From Actinomycetales bacterium Ga0077552 (lineage in GTDB: Bacteria > Actinomycetota > Actinomycetes > Actinomycetales > Microbacteriaceae), in contig LNFD01000188.1 of NCBI GenBank assembly GCA_001464255.1, positions 1-10,975 of the forward strand: DNA of 10,975 nt, written 5' to 3'. Under the pieces are notes generated by a model. The model made no database searches. It worked only from the letters and a program-made list of their open reading frames with translations, and was not told the DNA's origin. Shown piece by piece: positions 6,762 to 10,975 of this stretch. Every line of letters starts with the position of its first letter. Within the stretch, counting starts at the first letter, position 1. The translations under genes were made by a program, and so were the position numbers.

Positions 6762-8417
6762 ATGACCGAACGACGCAGCGACGCCATCATCGTCGGGGCC
6801 GGCCTCGCCGGTCTCGTCGCAGCAGCTGAACTGGTGGATGCGGGCAAGCGCGTCACGATCGTCGACCAGGAGCCCGAGGCCACGTTCGGCGGTCAGGCGT
6901 GGTGGTCGTTCGGCGGGCTGTTCCTGGTCGACAGCCCCGAGCAGCGTCGGATGGGCATCCGCGATTCGATCGAGCTCGCCCGCCAGGACTGGGCCGGCAC
7001 CGCCGGGTTCGACCGGCCGGAGGACGACCAGGCGCGGGCGTGGGCGGATGCGTACCTCGAGTGGGCCGCGGGCGAGAAGCGCGCCTGGCTGAAGCAGAAG
7101 GGCATCGGCCTGTTCCCGGTCGTCGGCTGGGCAGAGCGCGGCGGCGACACGGCCACCCGGCACGGCAACTCGGTGCCCCGCTTCCACATCGTGTGGGGCA
7201 CGGGCCCGGCGATTCTCGAGCCGTTCATCGCGACGGTGCGGCGGGGGGTGGATGCCGGCCTCGTCACCCTGCTCTTCCGTCACCGGGTCGACGCGCTGAC
7301 CGTCACCGACGGGCGCGTGGTCGGCGTCAGCGGCAGCGTGCTCGCCCCCGACAGCGCGGAGCGCGGCGCGCCCTCGAACCGCGACGAGGTCGGCGAGTTC
7401 GCCCTCGAGGCCGACGCCGTCGTCATCGCCACGGGCGGCATCGGGGGCAACCACGACCTCGTGCGCGCCGCGTGGCCCGAGCGGCTCGGCACTCCCCCGC
7501 AGCACATGGTGAGCGGCGTGCCCGCGCACGTCGACGGCCGCGGACTCGGCATCGCCGAAGCGGCCGGCGCGCGGCTGATCAACGGCGACCGCATGTGGCA
7601 CTACGTGGAGGGCATCCAGAACCACTCGCCGGTGTGGGCGAAGCACGGCATCCGCATCCTGCCCGGACCATCGAGCCTGTGGCTCGACGCGACCGGCCGC
7701 CGCCTGCCCACCCCGCTCTTCCCCGGCTTCGACACGCTCGGCACCCTCGCGCACCTTCGGACCACGGGCTACGACCACAGCTGGTTCGTGACGACCCAGT
7801 CGATCATCGAGAAGGAGTTCGCGCTCAGCGGCAGCGAGCAGAACCCCGACCTCACCGGGCGCAGCGTGCGCGAGCTGCTGCGGCAGCGTCTCGGCAAAGG
7901 CGCCACAGGCCCGGTCGAGGCGTTCAAGGAGAAGGGCGCCGACTTCATCGTCGCCGCCTCGGTCGACGAGCTGGTCACCCGCATGGCGGCCCTCGAACCG
8001 GATGCCCCGCTCGACGTCGCCCGCGTGCGCGACGAGATCGCCGCGCGCGACCGCATGCTCGACAACGCGTTCGGCAAAGACGCCCAGCTCACGGCCATTC
8101 GCGGCGCGCGGAAGTACCGGGGCGACAGGCTCATCCGCGTCGCGCCGCCGCACCGGTTGACCGACCCCAAGCACGGCCCGCTCATCGCCGTGCGGCTGCA
8201 CGTGCTGACCCGCAAGAGCCTCGGCGGCATCCAGACCGACCTCGACTGCCGCGCGCTCGACGCGTCGGGCTCACCGATCGAGGGGCTCTACGCGGTCGGC
8301 GAAGCGGCCGGGTTCGGGGGCGGCGGCGTGCACGGCTACCGCTCGCTCGAAGGAACCTTCCTCGGCAGCTGCCTGCACACCGGCCTGCGGGCCGGGCGCG
8401 CGATCGCGCGGGGCTAA
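6762..8417 (+). CDS. FAD-binding dehydrogenase (COG3573 / KstD-like)
   Basis: The 551-aa flavoprotein has an N-terminal Rossmann motif, 'IIVGAGLAGLVAAAELV' (GxGxxG at residues 12-17), with acidic residues after beta-2 (Asp35, Glu37). The second FAD contact is the C-terminal 'GLYAVGEAAGFGGGGVHGYRSLEGTFLG'. The length and the 'FGGQAWWSFGGLFLVDSPEQRRMGI' stretch match the predicted oxidoreductases of COG3573 (PRK12834), which are related to 3-ketosteroid delta-1-dehydrogenase and fumarate reductase flavoproteins. The substrate and electron acceptor of this group are unknown to me, so steroid activity should not be assumed. ATG6762 is 5 nt after the preceding stop, with no strong ribosome-binding site, and it gives the expected N-terminus right before the Rossmann strand. 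The TAA stop overlaps the stop of the convergent gene. Confidence 0.9.
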   Translation: MTERRSDAIIVGAGLAGLVAAAELVDAGKRVTIVDQEPEATFGGQAWWSFGGLFLVDSPEQRRMGIRDSIELARQDWAGTAGFDRPEDDQARAWADAYLEWAAGEKRAWLKQKGIGLFPVVGWAERGGDTATRHGNSVPRFHIVWGTGPAILEPFIATVRRGVDAGLVTLLFRHRVDALTVTDGRVVGVSGSVLAPDSAERGAPSNRDEVGEFALEADAVVIATGGIGGNHDLVRAAWPERLGTPPQHMVSGVPAHVDGRGLGIAEAAGARLINGDRMWHYVEGIQNHSPVWAKHGIRILPGPSSLWLDATGRRLPTPLFPGFDTLGTLAHLRTTGYDHSWFVTTQSIIEKEFALSGSEQNPDLTGRSVRELLRQRLGKGATGPVEAFKEKGADFIVAASVDELVTRMAALEPDAPLDVARVRDEIAARDRMLDNAFGKDAQLTAIRGARKYRGDRLIRVAPPHRLTDPKHGPLIAVRLHVLTRKSLGGIQTDLDCRALDASGSPIEGLYAVGEAAGFGGGGVHGYRSLEGTFLGSCLHTGLRAGRAIARG

Positions 8418-9097
8418 CCGGCGATCGACCAGGCGCTCTGCTTGACGAGCACGTGCCCGCGCGCGGTGCTCAGGCGAATCCAGGGGCCCGTCGCGAACTG
8501 CTGCACCAGGTCGTCCCCGATAAACCCGAGGCTCTCCAGCGCGAAAGCCGTGCCGGCCGGCAGGTGCTCGGCCTCGGGCAGGGGCCGGCCCCACACCTCG
8601 CTGCGCACGCGGTGCACGATCTGCTCGCCCGTGCCCTCCGGAATCGCCGTCGCGACCTCCTCGATGCCCGCGCGGGCCGCCGCCGCGAAGCCCGTCGGCA
8701 CGAGCGGGGCCATCCGCTGCCAGCCGCCACGCGGCGGCGAGATGCCCGCCCACACGATCGTGCTCACCGCTGCCGGCAGGCCGATCGCGACCGGGGTCGA
8801 CGGGTCGGCGCCCTGCGTGATCGCCGCGAGCGCGGCATCCACCCGCACCTGCAGCGACCGGATGGGCACCACGACATCGAACGCACCCTCGGCCAGTGCC
8901 AGCGTACGCAGCCCGAGCACGGTGGGCCCGCGGTCGAGCAGGCCCTTCGGCGTGATGACGGCGACGTACACGGCGAGCACGCCGCTGTCGGCGATGAGCC
9001 GCACGGCGCCGGCCTCGTCGAGGCGCACGGCACGGCCCAGCAGCACCGAGAGATCGTGCGCGGCGGGGAGGGAGGAGAGGGTGAACGAGGCGTTCAT
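8414..9097 (-). CDS. Conserved-looking protein of unknown function
   Basis: I do not recognise the family beyond an impression of similar hypothetical proteins in Microbacteriaceae. The minus-strand ATG at 9097-9095 gives 227 aa, beginning MNASFTLSSLPAAHDLSVLL and ending 'HVLVKQSAWSIAG'. Composition is that of a soluble alpha/beta protein. An Ala/Val-rich stretch around residues 36-75 ('SGVLAVYVAVITP', 'LRTLALAEGAFDVVVPI') looks like buried strands, not membrane helices, and 'AGISPPRGGWQRM' near the middle is a distinctive Gly/Pro loop. There is no signal peptide and no visible catalytic motif. The gene is divergent from tesB with an 18-bp gap and convergent with the FAD dehydrogenase, with stop codons overlapping in CTAA (8414-8417). 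The ATG appears leaderless, 7 nt after a TAGTCT. Coding status is supported by codon use; competing frames over the same bases give low-complexity Arg-rich products. Confidence 0.8.
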   Translation of the reverse strand: MNASFTLSSLPAAHDLSVLLGRAVRLDEAGAVRLIADSGVLAVYVAVITPKGLLDRGPTVLGLRTLALAEGAFDVVVPIRSLQVRVDAALAAITQGADPSTPVAIGLPAAVSTIVWAGISPPRGGWQRMAPLVPTGFAAAARAGIEEVATAIPEGTGEQIVHRVRSEVWGRPLPEAEHLPAGTAFALESLGFIGDDLVQQFATGPWIRLSTARGHVLVKQSAWSIAG

Positions 9098-9103
9098 CGC
9101 TCA

Positions 9104-9110
9104 TAGACTA
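9104..9110. promoter_or_regulatory. Shared divergent -10 element for two leaderless genes
   Basis: TAGACT on the plus strand (9104-9109) and TAGTCT on the minus strand (9110-9105) overlap in the 7-bp sequence TAGACTA. Each lies 6 or 7 nt before its own start codon, plus GTG9116 and minus ATG9097, so both transcripts would begin at or beside the start codon with no leader. For the plus strand, GTGAAC at 9081-9086 with a 17-bp spacer is a weak -35 candidate. Neither gene has a Shine-Dalgarno sequence in the remaining space. Confidence 0.55.
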
Positions 9111-9115
9111 CGCGG

Positions 9116-10027
9116 GTGACAGACGCCCCCCGCGACCCCGTCGCCACTGAGCCCATGGTCGGCAACCCCGTTGCCGACATGCTGGCCGCCCTGACGCTCA
9201 CCGACACCGAGGCGCGCACGCGGGAGGACATCTTCACGGCGCCGAGCCTGTGGACCCCGCAGCGCCGCGTCTTCGGCGGCCAAGTCGCCGCGCAAGCGGT
9301 GCTCGCGGCGATGCGCACGGTCGAGGCCGACCGCTTCATCCACTCGATGCACGGATACTTCCTGCGCCCCGGCGACGACGAGCAAGCGATCACGTTCTCT
9401 GTCGACCGCATCCACGACGGCCGCTCGTTCTCGACGCGGCGCACGCAGGCGTACCAGAACGGCGCGCCGATCCTCTCGATGATCGCCAGCTTCCAAGACG
9501 TCGACCCCGGCCTCGAGCACCAGGCGACGATGCCCGCCGGCATCCCCGACCCCGACGAGCTGCCGAGCGCGCGCGAGATCCTCGGCCCCATCGACCACCC
9601 CGTCGCGCAGTACTGGGCGAACAGCCGGCCGTTCGATCTGCGCCACGTCGAGGACCCGATCTACTTCGCCCCCGGTCCCGAGGCGGTCGCCCACCAGGCG
9701 GTCTGGTTCCGCACGACGGCGCCGCTGCCCGACGACGAGAACCTGCACCGCGCGGCGCTCGCCTACGCGAGCGACTACACGATCCTCGAACCCATCCTGC
9801 GCCGCCACGGGGCGACCTGGGCGACGCCGGGGCTCAAGATGGCGAGCCTCGACCACGCGATGTGGTGGCATCGCTTCGCGCGCGTCGACGACTGGCTGCT
9901 CTACGTGCAGGAGTCGCCGAGCGCGCAAGGCGGTCGCGGGCTGTCGCAAGGGCGCATCTTCACGCGCGAGGGCCTGCTCGTCGCGAGCGTCGCGCAAGAG
10001 GGAATGGTGCGCATCCCCGGGGTCTGA
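9116..10027 (+). CDS. tesB: Acyl-CoA thioesterase II (TesB family, double hotdog)
   Basis: The 303-aa enzyme should hydrolyse fatty acyl-CoA to free acid and CoA in the cytoplasm, acting in fatty-acid turnover. The N-terminal hotdog carries 'RRVFGGQVAAQAVLAA' and 'IHSMHGYFLRPGD', both typical of TesB. The second hotdog holds the catalytic positions known from E. coli TesB (Asp204, Thr228, Gln278): here Asp220 in 'AYASDYTIL', Ser244 in 'MASLDHAMWWHR' and Gln294 in 'SVAQEGMVR'. The Thr-to-Ser change keeps a hydroxyl. The GTG start at 9116 is chosen because TAGACT ends 6 nt before it, giving a leaderless message. The first 30 or so residues are variable, as is common in the family. The next gene lies 21 nt downstream with its own apparent -10 box. 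Confidence 0.93.
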   Translation: MTDAPRDPVATEPMVGNPVADMLAALTLTDTEARTREDIFTAPSLWTPQRRVFGGQVAAQAVLAAMRTVEADRFIHSMHGYFLRPGDDEQAITFSVDRIHDGRSFSTRRTQAYQNGAPILSMIASFQDVDPGLEHQATMPAGIPDPDELPSAREILGPIDHPVAQYWANSRPFDLRHVEDPIYFAPGPEAVAHQAVWFRTTAPLPDDENLHRAALAYASDYTILEPILRRHGATWATPGLKMASLDHAMWWHRFARVDDWLLYVQESPSAQGGRGLSQGRIFTREGLLVASVAQEGMVRIPGV

Positions 10028-10036
10028 GCTCGCCGC

Positions 10037-10042
10037 TAGCAT
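10037..10042 (+). promoter_or_regulatory. -10 box (TAGCAT) for a leaderless GH16-like gene
   Basis: TAGCAT fits TANNNT and ends 6 nt before GTG10049, placing the transcription start at the start codon. No Shine-Dalgarno sequence lies in the 21-nt gap after tesB. It follows the same layout as the boxes at 333-338 and 9104-9109. No -35 match is evident. Confidence 0.45.
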
Positions 10043-10048
10043 CGTCGC

Positions 10049-10864
10049 GTGCGCCTCGCCCCCGACCTGCCCGCCGATCGGCTCGACCGCTCCCGCTTCG
10101 AGCTGGTCGTCGACGAGCGGTTCACGGGCACCGAGCTGGACCCCGAGCGGTGGATCGACCACTACCTGCCGCAGTGGAGCACCCCCGACCGCTCGGCCGC
10201 GCGGTACGCGCTCGGGCCCGAGGGGCTCACGCTGCGCATCGACCACGACCAGCCCGCGTGGAGCCCCGAGTACGACGGAGAGCTGCGCGTCTCGAACCTG
10301 CAGACCGGCGTGCGGTCGGGAGCGGTCGGCAGCGGCGCGGGCCAGCATCCCTTCCGCGAGGGCCTCGTCGTGCGCACCGCGCAGCCCGAACGGCGCTTGT
10401 GGCTGCCGCACCACGGGCTCATCGAGGTTCACCTGCGACCCAGCACGCACCCCCGCGCGCTCACGGCGCTGTGGCTCATCGGGTTCGAGCACGAGCCCGA
10501 GCAGTCGGGCGAGCTCTGCATCGTCGAGCTCTTCGGGCGCGACGTCGAGCCTCACGGCGCGGCGAGGGTCGGCCTGGGCATCCACCCCTTCGGCGACCCC
10601 GCGCTGCGCGACGACTTCGTGCAGGTGCCGGTGGCCGGCGACGTGCGGGCGGGGCGCACCTACTCCGTCGAGTGGATGCCCGGCACGGCGCGCTTCTTCA
10701 TCGACGACGTGCTAGTGGCCGAGGCCGACCAGTCGCCCGCCTACCCCCTGCAGCTCATGCTCAACCTCTACGAGCTGCCCGACGGCACGCCGCGCGACCC
10801 CGCCGACTACCCGCTCGAGGCCACCGTGGCCTGGGTGCGAGAGTGGCGCCGCGTCACGCGCTGA
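10049..10864 (+). CDS. GH16-like glycosidase/lectin-fold protein with altered catalytic motif
   Basis: The 271-aa product has a GH16 (concanavalin-like jelly roll) layout: 'DERFTGTELDPERWIDHYLPQW' near the N-terminus, 'HHGLIEVHLRPS' (about 121-132), the core 'TALWLIGFE' then 'SGELCIVELFG' (153-163), and a C-terminal 'YSVEWMPGTARFFIDDVLV' with 'YPLQLMLNLYE'. Laminarinase-type members carry ExDxxE, where the two Glu are nucleophile and acid/base. Here it is Glu155-Leu-Cys157-Ile-Val-Glu160, so both Glu are kept and the middle Asp is Cys (codon TGC 10517-10519). There is no signal peptide or transmembrane segment, so it is probably cytoplasmic, unlike most secreted GH16 enzymes. It may be an intracellular hydrolase with shifted chemistry or a sugar-binding protein. 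The start GTG10049 follows an apparent leaderless promoter. The 3' end overlaps a convergent gene by 11 bp. Confidence 0.75.
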   Translation: MRLAPDLPADRLDRSRFELVVDERFTGTELDPERWIDHYLPQWSTPDRSAARYALGPEGLTLRIDHDQPAWSPEYDGELRVSNLQTGVRSGAVGSGAGQHPFREGLVVRTAQPERRLWLPHHGLIEVHLRPSTHPRALTALWLIGFEHEPEQSGELCIVELFGRDVEPHGAARVGLGIHPFGDPALRDDFVQVPVAGDVRAGRTYSVEWMPGTARFFIDDVLVAEADQSPAYPLQLMLNLYELPDGTPRDPADYPLEATVAWVREWRRVTR

Positions 10865-10975
10865 CGGCCGAGAGGTGCTCGTGCACGGCGAGCCAGCGGC
10901 CCTCGCGGCGGGCGAAGACGATCGTCTCGCGCTCGTCGACCTCGGTGGTCTCACCGCCGAGCTCGATCGCCGAGT
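10854..10975 (-). CDS. C-terminal end of a probable SnoaL/NTF2-like protein (partial)
   Basis: The minus strand has an open frame from the right edge to a TGA at 10856-10854, encoding the last 39 residues: 'SAIELGGETTEVDERETIVF' then 'ARREGRWLAVHEHLSAVSA'. The pattern 'T.vF.rr.gRWl.vHeHlS' is typical of the last two strands of SnoaL_3/DUF4440 proteins, small cone-shaped alpha+beta folds of the NTF2 superfamily used as enzymes or binding proteins. The N-terminus is beyond the window, so no specific role can be given. It converges on the GH16-like gene and overlaps its last 11 bases, leaving no space for a separate terminator. Confidence 0.7.
   Translation of the reverse strand, partial: SAIELGGETTEVDERETIVFARREGRWLAVHEHLSAVSA

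Noticed and set aside
6899..9106. 735-codon plus-strand frame across the FAD dehydrogenase and the minus-strand gene
   Set aside because: It is an Arg/Pro/His-rich shadow without domains that spans two real genes on opposite strands.
9101..10585. Long minus-strand open frame (494 codons) opposite tesB and the GH16-like gene
   Set aside because: The composition is Arg/Val/Asp repeats mirroring the plus-strand codons, and both plus-strand genes have recognised motifs.
1..10975. CRISPR arrays, tRNA/rRNA genes, insertion sequences or phage genes
   Set aside because: No spaced direct repeats, tRNA-like cloverleaf, transposase motif or terminal inverted repeats were found on reading through. Intergenic space is too small for most of them.

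Overview
The window is high-GC DNA (about 70% by eye) from an actinobacterium, most likely a Microbacteriaceae-like member of the Micrococcales. The reasons are Asp and Leu codons that almost always end in C or G, many GTG starts, TAGNNT -10 boxes placed directly before start codons (leaderless genes), and the gene set itself. No database search was possible. Family calls rest on recognised motifs and on remembered family sequences.

Layout. (1) 1-288, minus strand: the first 96 codons of a gene running off the left edge. Its DNA is about 59% GC, clearly lower than the rest, and the protein looks like the front of a PD-(D/E)XK-type nuclease, so the left edge may border an accessory region. (2) 346-2230: an amylosucrase gene (GH13_4) with all catalytic residues but broken by an out-of-frame deletion near 1879-1882. 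(3) 2308-8417: a tightly packed plus-strand run of aminopeptidase N (pepN, broken near 2889-2893), an MscS-type channel, a truncated haemoglobin (trHbO/glbO), a four-helix membrane protein and a COG3573-type FAD dehydrogenase. Neighbours overlap by 4 nt or lie 3-5 nt apart. (4) 8414-9097, minus strand: a conserved-looking protein of unknown function that converges on the dehydrogenase with overlapping stop codons. (5) 9116-10027: an acyl-CoA thioesterase II (TesB) diverging from the unknown gene across only 18 bp, which hold a near-symmetric -10 box. (6) 10049-10864: a GH16-like jelly-roll protein with an altered catalytic motif. (7) 10854-10975, minus strand: the C-terminal end of a probable SnoaL/NTF2-like protein.

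How the genes fit together. The pepN-mscS-glbO run is core actinobacterial housekeeping (peptide turnover, osmotic relief, haem/oxygen chemistry). As I remember it, pepN, glbO and a GH13 gene are also near neighbours in Mycobacterium tuberculosis. The amylosucrase would make alpha-1,4-glucan from sucrose if repaired.

I found no undescribed multi-gene system, CRISPR array, RNA gene or mobile element. The observations most worth following are the two short frame-breaking deletions 1 kb apart in otherwise clean genes, the shared divergent leaderless promoter at 9104-9110, the GH16-like protein with Cys in place of the motif Asp, and the low-GC gene at the left edge.
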